Below are positions 10,193 to 19,224 of a DNA stretch of 64,000 nt, one piece after another. Each line of letters begins with the position of its first letter. The first letter of the stretch is position 1. The notes beneath the pieces are model-generated. The model had not been told where the DNA came from. It worked only from the letters and a program-made list of their open reading frames with translations, and searched no databases. This stretch comes from Pelistega ratti (GTDB lineage: Bacteria > Pseudomonadota > Gammaproteobacteria > Burkholderiales > Burkholderiaceae_B), in NCBI RefSeq assembly GCF_009833965.1, contig NZ_CP047165.1, forward strand, positions 1,612,001 to 1,676,000, read 5' to 3'. Made by a program: the position numbers and the translations under genes.

Positions 10193-12079
10193 TTATTGCA
10201 TTCGTTTAATTTGAATTAACAATAATGAAATTGCCGCTGGTGTTACCCCTGAAATTCGACTTGCTTGCCCAATTGTTTCAGGCATATGCTCTTTTAATTT
10301 TTGACGCACCTCAAAAGATAAATTAGTCATTGCATCATAGTCTAAAGAAGTAGGAATTTTTTGATTTTCATAATGAATATGACGATTAACTTCTTCTTGC
10401 TGACGAGCAATATAGCCTGCATATTTTAATTGAATTTCAACCTGTTCAATTTCTGCCAAACTTAATTGTTCTGCTGGATAATAATTTTTTTCAGATGGTA
10501 AATTAAGTAAAGCATCATAGCTCACATTAGGGCGTTTTAAAAGATCAGATAAAAGATAATCTCTCTCTAATGGTTTACCAAATAAAGCAACAGCGTCATT
10601 CTCTTGATAAGTACGCGGACTAACACGAATACTTTTTAAACGTACTACTTCTTTTTCAATATTATCACGTTTACGACAAAAAGCCTCCCAACGGTCATCA
10701 GGTACTAAACCCATACTCCTACCTAATTCTGTTAAACGATAATCAGCATTATCTTCCCTTAAACTCAAACGATATTCTGCTCGAGAAGTAAACATACGAT
10801 AAGGTTCAGTTACGCCTCTAGTAATTAAATCATCAACTAGGACACCTAAATAAGCTTGATCACGGCGAGGAGTCCAAGCCTCTAGCTCATTAACATATCG
10901 AGAAGCGTTTAAGCCTGCTAATAGACCTTGTGCAGCGGCTTCTTCATATCCTGTTGTTCCATTGATCTGCCCAGCAAAAAATAAACCTTTTATTACTTTT
11001 GTTTCAAGACTTGCTTTTAAGCCCCTAGGATCAAAATAATCATACTCAATAGCATAACCGGGTCTTAAAATATGAGCATTTTCTAAACCAGGTAAAGAAT
11101 GAATAAGTTCTAATTGAACATCAAAAGGTAAACTTGTAGAAACACCATTAGGATAAATTTCATGTGTTAATAATCCTTCAGGTTCTAAGAAAATTTGATG
11201 AGAATCTTTATCGGCAAATCGCTTAATTTTATCTTCAATAGAAGGACAATAACGAGGGCCCACTCCATCAATAATACCAGTATATAAAGGTGAGCGATCT
11301 AAACTATTTAAAATAATATCATGTGTTTTTGCATTAGTATGCGTAATCCAACAAGACACTTGCCTTGGATGCATTTCTGCATTTCCCATATAAGAAAATA
11401 CTGGTATAGGATTTGTATCACCCGGTTGTTCTATTAATTTAGAATAATCTATTGTTCTGGCATCAATTCTTGGAGGCGTTCCTGTTTTTAATCTGCCCTG
11501 AGGAAGATTCATTTCCTTTAATCGATGAGCAAGGCTAATAGAGGGGGGATCGCCTGCCCTACCTGCAGAATAATTATTTAGACCAATATGGATAAGTCCA
11601 TTTAAAAAAGTACCTGCTGTTAATACAACTGCTCTTGATCTAAACTTAATACCTATTTGCGTAACAGCTCCAACAACCTTATCACCTTCAAGAATTAAAT
11701 CATCAACAGATTGTTGAAAAATAAAAAGATTTTCTTGATTTTCTAATCGTCCACGAATAGCTTGTTTATAAAGTAAACGATCGGCTTGCACACGAGTAGC
11801 ACGCACAGCAGGGCCCTTAGAAGAATTAAGCACTCTAAATTGAATGCCTCCCTCATCCGCAGCCAACGCCATTGCCCCACCTAGAGCATCAATTTCCTTA
11901 ACCAAATGTCCTTTACCAATACCTCCAATAGAAGGATTACATGACATCTGACCTAAGGTTTCTATATTATGTGTTAATAATAAAGTTTTAGCACCCGTTC
12001 TTGCTGAGGCAAGTGCTGCTTCTGTACCAGCATGACCACCACCAACAACAATAATATCAAATTCTTTAGGATAATTCAT
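10193..12079 (-). CDS. mnmG: tRNA uridine-5-carboxymethylaminomethyl modification enzyme MnmG
   Basis: FAD enzyme that, with MnmE, installs the cmnm5 group on wobble U34. The 628 residues are full length: dinucleotide-binding [19 protein letters not shown] at the N-terminus, the [22 protein letters not shown] signature near residue 47, GTPPRID near 202, and the C-terminal helical domain ending [28 protein letters not shown]. It flanks the putative origin and is transcribed away from it, as in many bacteria where gidA adjoins oriC. Confidence 0.97.
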   Translation of the reverse strand: MNYPKEFDIIVVGGGHAGTEAALASARTGAKTLLLTHNIETLGQMSCNPSIGGIGKGHLVKEIDALGGAMALAADEGGIQFRVLNSSKGPAVRATRVQADRLLYKQAIRGRLENQENLFIFQQSVDDLILEGDKVVGAVTQIGIKFRSRAVVLTAGTFLNGLIHIGLNNYSAGRAGDPPSISLAHRLKEMNLPQGRLKTGTPPRIDARTIDYSKLIEQPGDTNPIPVFSYMGNAEMHPRQVSCWITHTNAKTHDIILNSLDRSPLYTGIIDGVGPRYCPSIEDKIKRFADKDSHQIFLEPEGLLTHEIYPNGVSTSLPFDVQLELIHSLPGLENAHILRPGYAIEYDYFDPRGLKASLETKVIKGLFFAGQINGTTGYEEAAAQGLLAGLNASRYVNELEAWTPRRDQAYLGVLVDDLITRGVTEPYRMFTSRAEYRLSLREDNADYRLTELGRSMGLVPDDRWEAFCRKRDNIEKEVVRLKSIRVSPRTYQENDAVALFGKPLERDYLLSDLLKRPNVSYDALLNLPSEKNYYPAEQLSLAEIEQVEIQLKYAGYIARQQEEVNRHIHYENQKIPTSLDYDAMTNLSFEVRQKLKEHMPETIGQASRISGVTPAAISLLLIQIKRMQ

Positions 12080-12100
12080 TTTTAATTAAAAATAGTAGTA

Positions 12101-12116
12101 TATTCCACGTGGAACA
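12101..12116. other. parS-like site 1 (one half-site mismatch)
   Basis: TATTCCACGTGGAACA: the palindromic ParB-binding core with one deviation in the left arm. It lies 22 nt upstream of the mnmG start codon, so ParB loading could also touch mnmG expression. Confidence 0.75.
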
Positions 12117-12281
12117 ATTAAAACAGATCTATTTTAACATTTCAAAACATTGCTTAAATAGGTATGAATTTATTATTTAAATTTTCTTTAATAAAATACA
12201 TTAAATAAAACCTCAAAGCATATTTATATATTATTACTAATAGAATATATAAATAAAGCAATAGTTATTTTAGTAAAACCA

Positions 12282-12297
12282 TGTTCCACGTGGAACA
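12282..12297. other. parS site 2
   Basis: TGTTCCACGTGGAACA, a perfect palindrome matching the chromosomal parS pattern TGTTNCACGTGNAACA. The symmetry extends one more base pair on each side. Confidence 0.88.
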
Positions 12298-12439
12298 TTA
12301 CTATATCAACAAAAGAGCTATATTAAATTAGTCATTATATTAATTTATAAATAAAAAGTAGATTAAAAGCAAAGTGCAACACAGCATATCTCCCCTCATT
12401 AACTCTGTTTTCAAATATTATGTTCTATCTTAAATTTAA

Positions 12440-12595
12440 GAGATAATTAATTGCAAATAAATATACAACAAAGTAGATAATTGTTTTTTATACTAAAAAA
12501 GTATCCATAAATACACTGATATTTCCCTAATTTAGCTATACATCTTGTTATCATAAGATTAGAGAATAATAATTTAGAGTTAATCTACCAAAACC
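12440..12595. mobile_element. Decayed IS1595/IS1016-like fragment inside the origin region
   Basis: This stretch aligns by eye with the remnant at 17475-17693 (shared: CTGATANTTCCCTAATTTA, then about 50 nt later TTTAGNGTTAATCTA) and more weakly with the 5' part of the IS at 52472-53184. No intact inverted repeat remains. It looks like a second, older copy of the same internally deleted element. Confidence 0.5.
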
Positions 12596-12688
12596 ATAAA
12601 TTATTTTATAAATTAATATAGCAATTAATCTATTGTATTTCTATTATTATTAATATTTAAGTTATTATTCTAACTCTATTTAATAAAA

Positions 12689-12704
12689 TGTTCCACGTGG
12701 AACA
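12689..12704. other. parS site 3, inside a 24-bp palindrome
   Basis: TGTTCCACGTGGAACA; the dyad symmetry extends to a perfect 24-bp palindrome at 12685-12708, longer than the other copies. Confidence 0.88.
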
Positions 12705-13017
12705 TTTTTATATTTTATTAATACAAATAAGAATTCTATTATCAAAACTAACATAAGCATAAAAATACTATCTATTTTAGAATTAAGTTAATTAAAAATA
12801 ATAGGTTTAATCAAAACAAAGCCTTTTATATAAATGATGTATAGCATTTTAAATATTAAAATATAGTCTAAATTTATATTTTATAGATCTATTTTTAAAC
12901 ACTAGTAGATTTAAGGATAAAGGCATACTAAATATCTTACTTCATTAATTTATTTTTTAAAATATTACACATCTATTTTAAAGTTAAGGTATAGCTTAAA
13001 CTAAATATATAGAATGA

Positions 13018-13033
13018 TGTTCCACGTGGAACA
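13018..13033. other. parS site 4
   Basis: TGTTCCACGTGGAACA, a perfect palindrome, 17 nt from the first DnaA box. The four sites are spaced about 180, 407 and 329 bp apart. Confidence 0.88.
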
Positions 13034-13049
13034 ATTGTACTAAAATAGT

Positions 13050-13058
13050 TGTGGATAA
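13050..13058 (-). other. DnaA box 1
   Basis: TGTGGATAA on the plus strand, i.e. the consensus TTATCCACA on the minus strand, directly right of parS site 4. Confidence 0.8.
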
Positions 13059-13295
13059 CTTTGTTAATATCTTTTGAAATAAACTTGTATATTATGTTTA
13101 TAACCTAATTATTATTTTATATACTTAAATACATTGGCAATTAAAATTAATAATTATTGATTTATAAACTACTCTCTATACAAATGCTGTTTACTAATTG
13201 GTACTAGGTAATTTTTATAAATATATTTTCTTATATAAATGATTAAACAAGCTTTATTTCTTCTTTTACCTAATCATCTAAGGTGTTAATTTATC

Positions 13296-13304
13296 TGTGG
13301 ATAA
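13296..13304 (-). other. DnaA box 2
   Basis: Exact TGTGGATAA (TTATCCACA on the minus strand), in the same orientation as box 1. Confidence 0.8.
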
Positions 13305-13732
13305 GTATAAATAATTACTAAAATATTAGTAAGATCAACTTGATGGGTTATATAGTATTAATTTCAAAATAGATATAAATAATTAGCAGATAATATAATT
13401 CTATCGTATTATAACTTTACTACATAATAGATAATTAAAAAGTAATCATATACTATAAGTAATAATTTTAACTTTGCACATAATAATATAAAAAATAGAT
13501 AAATCTTACTATATGCTGATTAAGCTATATCTGACTATATTTAAAACAAGCTTATTATTTATTTTTATCGTATTCCTCAAATAAGACAGTTATATTTACT
13601 CATTTGATAAACCCTATTTCATAGTTAATCCAATCCTAAATACTATTTATAATGATGCTTTACTAATTTATAAACATATCCTTCTTTATCTTTTTTGCAT
13701 TAGTTAAAATCTTTCTATATTAAGGCTATTAA

Positions 13733-13780
13733 TATATATAAATAAGAAGAATAATAAGGCACTGTGGATAACTAGAATAA
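13733..13780 (+). repeat. 48-bp inverted repeat, left arm (contains DnaA box 3 at 13763-13771)
   Basis: The 48 bases are the exact reverse complement of 14233-14280. The arm holds a consensus DnaA box in the same orientation as boxes 1 and 2. Beyond the perfect part, about 13 more bases outward (13720-13732) match imperfectly. In AT-rich DNA that is otherwise decaying, exact identity suggests recent duplication or selection. Confidence 0.9.
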
Positions 13781-14232
13781 TATATTAAATAACTTTATTT
13801 TCAATAAGTTAATATATTTTATATAGAAGAATAACTTAGATAAAATATGTGTATTAAATAGGATATCTAAGATAATAATTAAAAATATATTATTTTTCCC
13901 TCTTTTATAAAAGTAAAATACACATAAAATAATGGATAACTTTACTTATCTTATTTAATTAGGTAGTTTTTAAAAATAAAGTACAATACTATAGACATTT
14001 CTCATTAACTTATCCTTTAAAACATAGTACTTCTTATTTTGAATTAATCATTAAAATATCATTAGTAAAGTATATTTTTTAAAAGTATGGGTATAAGGAT
14101 ACTATTTCTTTTGAATAATCTTTTTTAAACTAAATATAGTTCTTTTATCCTATTTTCATTCAATAATTTTATGCCTATTTATTAAGCCTTTCTATAAAAC
14201 CTAAGATAATGAAATAAAAGATAAAAACCTAT

Positions 14233-14280
14233 TTATTCTAGTTATCCACAGTGCCTTATTATTCTTCTTATTTATATATA
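14233..14280 (-). repeat. 48-bp inverted repeat, right arm (contains DnaA box 4 at 14242-14250)
   Basis: Exact reverse complement of 13733-13780, so its DnaA box (TTATCCACA) faces the opposite way. The two arms enclose 452 bp of AT-rich DNA that could contain the unwinding element. Confidence 0.9.
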
Positions 14281-14407
14281 AAAATAGCTTTAATACCAAT
14301 AAGTTCCTTAAATCAATTAGTTTCAAAAGAAATAACATACAATATAAAATATCTTTAAGTTATTTTGATACTATATATTTATTTAATTAATTGTTTTAGG
14401 AGATTGT

Positions 14408-14836
14408 ATGCAATACGATAATAACAATGTATTTGCCAAAATTTTAAGAGGTGAATTACCTTCTTTTAATGTTTATGAAGATGATAAAACCTATGCTATG
14501 ATGGATATTATGCCTCAGTCTAAAGGACATCTTTTAATTCTTACTAAAGAACCTGCCCCTACCTTTTTTGAACTTTCAGAAGAAGGTGCAAAAGCATGTA
14601 TAGCAACGGCTAAAAAAATTGCGCCTGTTTTAATGAAAATAACTCAAGCGGATGGACTAATCCTAACGCAATTTAATCATGAATGTGCAGGTCAAACAGT
14701 TTTTCATGTTCATTACCACCTGATCCCTCGTTATGCAGGTCAACAAAATGTTCAAGCACACGCAAGAGTAGAAGGTGATAAAGAAGAAATAAAAGCACTT
14801 GCAGAAGCACTACGTCATGCTTTAGCCGAATCATAA
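14408..14836 (+). CDS. HIT-family nucleotide hydrolase/transferase
   Basis: Histidine-triad proteins hydrolyse nucleoside phosphoramidates or AppA-type dinucleotides. The 142 residues have the catalytic HVHYHLIPR motif (about 98-106) preceded by FNHECAGQTVF, and the N-terminal FAKILRGELPSFNVYEDDKTYAMMDI strand typical of HINT-like proteins. The ATG has a good SD (AGGAG). It borders the origin region on the right; a roughly 2.3-kb gap precedes it, so its promoter lies in the AT-rich DNA. Confidence 0.9.
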   Translation: MQYDNNNVFAKILRGELPSFNVYEDDKTYAMMDIMPQSKGHLLILTKEPAPTFFELSEEGAKACIATAKKIAPVLMKITQADGLILTQFNHECAGQTVFHVHYHLIPRYAGQQNVQAHARVEGDKEEIKALAEALRHALAES

Positions 14837-14845
14837 ATAAAAAAA

Positions 14846-14925
14846 CCTTATTTATAAAAAGTCATTGATAGACAATATATTTTTATATAAAAGTAGATTT
14901 TTGAAGAGATATTTTATAAATAAGG
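14846..14925. repeat. 14-bp perfect inverted repeat enclosing 52 nt
   Basis: CCTTATTTATAAAA at 14846-14859 is reverse-complementary to 14912-14925. It lies between the HIT gene and the next gene and could act as a Rho-independent-like stop or be a remnant of a small element. There is no strong U-run directly after it. Confidence 0.45.
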
Positions 14926-14955
14926 TGAGTATCAATGGATTAATCCTAAGGAATT

Positions 14956-15954
14956 ATGATGGAAAATACACTTGCTAGAATTTATAGAGTTAAAGATACT
15001 AGTCTTATCCCTAATACATGTGAAGTACTTAAAATAGGAAAATACTTAAATAGTGATAAAGGAGAAATCCAATTTCTTCAAAAAAATTTATTAAAAAATA
15101 GTCGTTTTTTGGTAGATCCCTCTTCTGGTTGCTGGTGGTTAGAGTTTTTTACTGAAAAAGTCACACAAGTTAAAAGACGTTCAGCTAATGATATAACTGA
15201 AAATTCAAATAACTATAAGCAAGTTTTTTGTATTGATTGGAATACGCTACCTGATATAACAATTAGCCGTGAAGAATGGGTAAAACGAACAGAAAATATG
15301 CTTAAAGAGCAACAATTAGATAATAATAAATTTGATTATGATATTGCTCGTTTAGCTTATATTGAAACAGTAGAATTTACCCCTGATATAGTTGATAAAG
15401 TTTCTTTCGCTATCCGAAAAACATCTACAATTACTCTCCATGATTATCATAAAGAAACAAATCATTTAGAGCATATTGATACAAAAGGTTTATCGTATCT
15501 TACTACATTTAATACCTTTGATCACTTTCAGCGTTATGTTATTTTACTCACTTTAGCTTATGCTTATTTAAGTGTGATGGATCAAATTGGTGGACATTTA
15601 TCTATGGTAGCTGAACAATCTATTCAAAAAATGGAAAATGATCAGCTTGCTTATATTCATGAAAGAATAGCACGATTTAATGCAAGGTTTTTCTTTCAAT
15701 ATCCTGTAGAATATAAAAATGGAGGATTATCCCAAGCATGGAAAAGTATTAATCAACTATTAGAAATTGATAAACGTCATAATGAATTGCATAAAAAAAT
15801 TACGCAATTACATCATATCGTTGATCTTCGCTATGAAAAAGAGGCTCACCAATATGAAAAGGAAACTCATAAATTAAATGAAAAACGTAATTTATACATT
15901 GCTGTATTAGGTATTATTTTGGCAGCATTACAAGTTGTACAGATTTTTACTTAA
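14956..15954 (+). CDS. Unrecognised protein with C-terminal coiled coil and membrane anchor
   Basis: I do not recognise the family. The 332 residues have no signal peptide; residues 1-200 look globular and soluble (rich in Trp, Tyr and charged residues, e.g. SGCWWLEFF). There is one hydrophobic stretch near 190-208 (YVILLTLAYAYLSVMDQIGG), a charged, heptad-like region about 265-312 (Lys/Glu/His-rich), and a C-terminal membrane helix (YIAVLGIILAALQVVQIF) at the very end. The architecture suggests a tail-anchored membrane protein facing the cytoplasm. It is alone in its transcription unit. Base composition is as low in GC as its surroundings. Real gene: clear SD (AAGGA) and a long uninterrupted frame. 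Confidence 0.75.
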   Translation: MMENTLARIYRVKDTSLIPNTCEVLKIGKYLNSDKGEIQFLQKNLLKNSRFLVDPSSGCWWLEFFTEKVTQVKRRSANDITENSNNYKQVFCIDWNTLPDITISREEWVKRTENMLKEQQLDNNKFDYDIARLAYIETVEFTPDIVDKVSFAIRKTSTITLHDYHKETNHLEHIDTKGLSYLTTFNTFDHFQRYVILLTLAYAYLSVMDQIGGHLSMVAEQSIQKMENDQLAYIHERIARFNARFFFQYPVEYKNGGLSQAWKSINQLLEIDKRHNELHKKITQLHHIVDLRYEKEAHQYEKETHKLNEKRNLYIAVLGIILAALQVVQIFT

Positions 15955-16377
15955 TAATTGGTAAATTCAAAGTGCAATATTGTATATCATTAATTTATTA
16001 TTTAAAATATTGTACTTCTATTTTTTGAATTTAAGGTTTATAAAATTAATTTAGATAAAATATTTATTTTAAATTTAAAATATTATATGATAAAACAATG
16101 CTAGTAATATTAATAATTTACTAGGCTATGTCCTCAATTTACTTTAGCTTCAAATATTAAGTAAAAAATGCAAGTATTAGCTTAAATTTTGATAGTAATC
16201 TTTATAAATGGGCTAATCTAACAAGCATATTTTTGGCTTATCATAGGAGCTTTTATAAATTGTGGATACACCTTAACATTTTTAGCATTTATCTATCAAA
16301 TAAAAATACCGTGTATTTACTTTATTAATACACGGTATTTCATTTTAAATATGATACTTTATTCTCAATAAAATTAT
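15955..16377. other. Intergenic region with degenerate repeat and terminator
   Basis: It contains one copy of the roughly 70-bp palindromic repeat seen three times in the origin region (15969-16033; arms AAGTGCAATATT and AATATTGTACTT), a single DnaA-box-like TGTGGATAC at about 16261, and the terminator at 16304-16340. No gene seen. Confidence 0.5.
16304..16340 (-). terminator. Bidirectional intrinsic terminator
   Basis: A 14-bp perfect stem (16304-16317 with 16327-16340) with a T-run on the minus side (TTTTTATTTG). It serves the TehA-like gene and possibly the convergent gene at 14956. Confidence 0.85.
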
Positions 16378-17325
16378 CTATTTTGCTTTTAGCCAAAATT
16401 GCCCCTTTATAAGTTTCCAAAGGGTCATTAATATTAGATAGCCTATAGCAATATTAGCAAAGCTAAAAGATATTACCGCTAATTCTGGTAATACGCCTGC
16501 ACGATAATAAACAATAGCTGAGTTAGCTAAAGAAGCAAGACCAAATGAAAAAGCCCAAAATCCTATATTAATACCGTTTTCACTGATCCAGTATAGTAAA
16601 CGCCATAAGAAAAATAGCTGTAAAAACCCATAACCCCATAAAAACTTAGCAAAAGTATCTACCTCACCACCATTCAGTGAAAAATAAGCAGATACTCCTA
16701 CAAAAGCCGGTGCTAAAATAATCCCCATAGTAGGACGAAAAGGTGCTTCTATTGAAGAAATACGTAAGTGTTGTAGTAGTACAGGCTCAAAGATAATCCA
16801 TGCGAAAAAACCTGCACCTAGAAATAAATACCCTAAATCATGATATCCTAGCATGGCTAAGGAACCTGCGCTAGTAAAATTTGCAGCGACTGCTGGTAAA
16901 TAAAAAGGAGGACGAGTTGATTTTTGTTGGAATGTACCTCCTTTCCATAATTCACTGATGCGAATAGAAGAAAAAAGTAACTGCCCTATTGTTCCTATCC
17001 AAATAAGGCTTTCACCTAGAGTAGGAATCCAGCGGAATAAAATAGCCCCTGACAACATAGTAGTAATAGGAATCATTGAAATAAATGAGAATCGTATAGG
17101 GCAATGATATTCTTCCAATACTTCAGAACGATAGGCAAAAATTTTATAGATATACATTGCTATAAATAATACCCAAATAAGTATAGCGATACTACCAAGA
17201 ATATTACTAATAAGATGAGAATAAGCGAATAACTCATCAACATGAGCCCATGTTAAAGATAATGCAGATAAACCTAGTGGAATACCAAAATAGCTTGTTG
17301 GTAAAGGAAATGGTTTATTATTCAT
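16378..17325 (-). CDS. TehA/SLAC1-family anion channel or tellurite-resistance/dicarboxylate transporter
   Basis: An integral inner-membrane protein of 315 residues with about ten hydrophobic helices. The opening FPLPTSYFGIPLGLSALSLTW, the central LPAVAANFTSAGSLAMLGYHDLGYLFLGAGFF and the helix with the conserved Phe position are typical of the TDT/SLAC1 fold, which forms a trimeric anion channel. In E. coli, TehA overexpression gives tellurite resistance; the natural substrate is unknown. No tehB methyltransferase gene is adjacent, so a tellurite role is not supported by context. Single-gene unit. Confidence 0.85.
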   Translation of the reverse strand: MNNKPFPLPTSYFGIPLGLSALSLTWAHVDELFAYSHLISNILGSIAILIWVLFIAMYIYKIFAYRSEVLEEYHCPIRFSFISMIPITTMLSGAILFRWIPTLGESLIWIGTIGQLLFSSIRISELWKGGTFQQKSTRPPFYLPAVAANFTSAGSLAMLGYHDLGYLFLGAGFFAWIIFEPVLLQHLRISSIEAPFRPTMGIILAPAFVGVSAYFSLNGGEVDTFAKFLWGYGFLQLFFLWRLLYWISENGINIGFWAFSFGLASLANSAIVYYRAGVLPELAVISFSFANIAIGYLILMTLWKLIKGQFWLKAK

Positions 17326-17788
17326 AAAAATTCCTACTACATAAAAGTCCCAAAATATTAGTATAACGAACGTGTCAAGTACTTGAAATTGAAACTTTAA
17401 TTTTGCTTAATATCTAGTCTTTTATTACTATAATAGGATTAAATATAGTCAATTTTTAAATAAGAATAATATTAGGGACTGTAGTAGATTAATTGTTATA
17501 TTAGCTGTTAAAAATAAAGATAAATGATTGTAAACGAAAGAATCTACATAGAGAAAATAACTTGAATTTTTGTATATTAGAACTGACTATCCAATCAGTA
17601 GTAGATATACTGATACTTCCCTAATTTAACCATGCTCTCTTTTGTTATAAAACTAAAGAGGTAATGAATTTAGGGTTAATCTATTACACCCCCTAGTATT
17701 TTTACCCTCTAATTTTTTGTAGGTAATTTAGTTAAAGAATTTTATTATTACTTTATACTTAAAATAAAAAGATATTTTACTTAATTAT
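17326..17788. other. Intergenic region containing an IS remnant
   Basis: Apart from the decayed IS1595-like element at 17475-17693 I see no gene or clear regulatory site; a promoter for the leftward TehA-like gene should lie near 17340-17450. Confidence 0.4.
17475..17693 (+). mobile_element. Internally deleted, decayed IS1595/IS1016-like element (MITE-like)
   Basis: The ends resemble the terminal repeats of the complete element at 52472-53184: left GGGACTGTAGTAGATTA, right (reverse complement) GGGGGTGTAATAGATTA, against GGGGCTGTATTAGATTA. The left part also aligns with the first codons of its transposase (GATAAATGATTGTAAACG and onward), but the start codon and frame are destroyed and most of the gene is missing. 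Flanking octamers TAATATTA and TAGTATTT could be a decayed 8-bp target duplication. Confidence 0.75.
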
Positions 17789-19051
17789 TCACTCTATTTT
17801 TTCTATTTCAATACGTATCCATTGCCGATAATCCTCGCTGCCAAAACGTTTGGGAATAAAATCAGAAAATGCTCCATTTTTTATGATGGCTTCATAGGAA
17901 CAAACTTGCCATTCTTTAGAAGAAAAAATAGGACTAAAATCAACTTGTATTAGAGGTTCAAGCTGACTGAATAATGTCCAGCGTACCTTTGTACCATCAG
18001 GATAATTTGTGGCGACATGAAGTTTTGATGAGGATTCATAGCTACCAATTTTTTGTTTAGGATTAAAAGGTAATGGTGGGAATGGGCGACCACTTGCAAA
18101 GCCAAATAAACGATCATGTGCATATAGACTTTGATGCATATAAGGCCATACATATTTACCAAGGAATTCCTGATCAGCAAAGTGTTTAATTTTATAACCT
18201 TGGGCAAGGAAAGTATTTATTTTTTCTTGTATATGCGGTATAGCTCCTCCTATTGCTCCCCACATCCCCGCTAGAATGAGATCAGTATGAGAGCCTGTAT
18301 CACGCATATGATGAAAGAGTTTTCCACTTTTTATCCATTCTTGTACAGCGGCAGCTTCACGATAGCCAATAACAGAGTCTGCATCACGAAAAATAACACG
18401 AGCAACAGAAGGGTCATCAATAGCAAGAAAACGCCACATTGTTCCCGGCCAGTGTTGAAGTGCCTCATCTATTTCTTCAATATAAACTAATTCTGCACCA
18501 TTCGCTTTTAAACGTTTAATAGCATGATGGGGTACACTATGATCAAGATAAAAACGACAAATCCATCCAGGGTAAATATGGTTTACGATTTGTGCATTAA
18601 TAACAGCAGGTTCAAGATAACGAGCGGCAGTACCATAGAGAGAAAAGGCAATGATATTTTTGCCCTCTTTTGAGATTATTTGGGGTAATTCAGGTTTTTT
18701 AGGATGCTCACCATGCAAGTGTTGTTCGCGTAAATCAAGTGCATACCGTCCATAATAAGCGGCTTTTGCATCATCGTGTAAATCACCATATAAATGCGCC
18801 AAAATATCCCATGTAGGAATATCAGAGGCATCTTTTTCTAATGCTTTTAATGCCCATTCTACACCCTGTTGTGGTTTATTCCATTTTAAATAAATATAGG
18901 CTAAACGATAAAAATGGCTAGGTTCATTTGGCTGAATTTTTAATAAGTTTTGTACTTGTTGCTCTGCTTCTGCAAACTCATTTAGCCGTACATGATAACC
19001 GTAGTTTTTTATAAAAATATTAATAACTTGTTCAATAGTATATTCTGGCAT
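17789..19051 (-). CDS. TPR-containing glycosyltransferase-like protein
   Basis: The 420 residues combine an N-terminal tetratricopeptide region (about 15-110: FYRLAYIYLKWNKPQQGVEWALKAL, then IPTWDILAHLYGDLHDDAKAAYYGRYAL) with a glycosyltransferase-like domain (about 130-330). The latter has VARVIFRDADSVIGYREAAAV, an Asp-x-Asp motif of the metal/nucleotide-sugar type, and a WG-A-G-GG segment. No signal peptide or membrane helix, so it should act in the cytoplasm, on a surface polysaccharide or protein acceptor that the sequence does not reveal. Stand-alone gene; no other polysaccharide genes adjacent. Confidence 0.7.
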   Translation of the reverse strand: MPEYTIEQVINIFIKNYGYHVRLNEFAEAEQQVQNLLKIQPNEPSHFYRLAYIYLKWNKPQQGVEWALKALEKDASDIPTWDILAHLYGDLHDDAKAAYYGRYALDLREQHLHGEHPKKPELPQIISKEGKNIIAFSLYGTAARYLEPAVINAQIVNHIYPGWICRFYLDHSVPHHAIKRLKANGAELVYIEEIDEALQHWPGTMWRFLAIDDPSVARVIFRDADSVIGYREAAAVQEWIKSGKLFHHMRDTGSHTDLILAGMWGAIGGAIPHIQEKINTFLAQGYKIKHFADQEFLGKYVWPYMHQSLYAHDRLFGFASGRPFPPLPFNPKQKIGSYESSSKLHVATNYPDGTKVRWTLFSQLEPLIQVDFSPIFSSKEWQVCSYEAIIKNGAFSDFIPKRFGSEDYRQWIRIEIEKIE

Positions 19052-19123
19052 ATTAAGAAGTGCTTAGATATATTTTAGTGACTTGAATAAAGATAGTGCT
19101 ATTTTAAACATAGATTATATAAA

Positions 19124-19166
19124 AACAAAGTATAAATATTCTTTACTATCCTATTTATACTTTGTT
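19124..19166 (-). terminator. Intrinsic terminator after the glucose-uptake gene
   Basis: A 15-bp perfect stem (19124-19138 with 19152-19166) followed on the minus strand by TTTTTATATAA, about 60 nt past the GlcU-like gene. Confidence 0.8.
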
Positions 19167-19224
19167 AATTATGCTTTCTAGTAATCTACGATTTAATTTT
19201 AATATATCTAGTTTAGCTATTATT

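Larger units (their letters stand above)
12080..14407. other. Putative replication origin region (oriC): 2.3 kb gene-free, very AT-rich
   Basis: No credible coding frame on either strand. The region is far more AT-rich than its neighbours. It holds four parS-type palindromes (centred about 12109, 12290, 12697, 13026), four exact DnaA boxes TTATCCACA/TGTGGATAA (13050, 13296, 13763, 14242), a 48-bp perfect inverted repeat, and several degenerate repeats. It sits beside mnmG-rsmG-parA-parB, and the leftward genes run away from it. dnaA is not adjacent. Origin function is inferred from these marks; a GC-skew plot of the whole genome would decide. Confidence 0.75.

Noticed and set aside
12080..14407. 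CRISPR array or dispersed gene in the AT-rich region
   Set aside because: Repeats are palindromic parS sites, DnaA boxes and degenerate fragments, not regular repeat-spacer units; frames are short and lack SD sites.
16255..16270. Fifth DnaA box (TGTGGATAC)
   Set aside because: One mismatch at the last base and outside the origin cluster; noted but not counted.
16378..17325. Tellurite-resistance determinant
   Set aside because: Only the TehA-like channel is present; no tehB neighbour. Reported as an anion channel family member instead.
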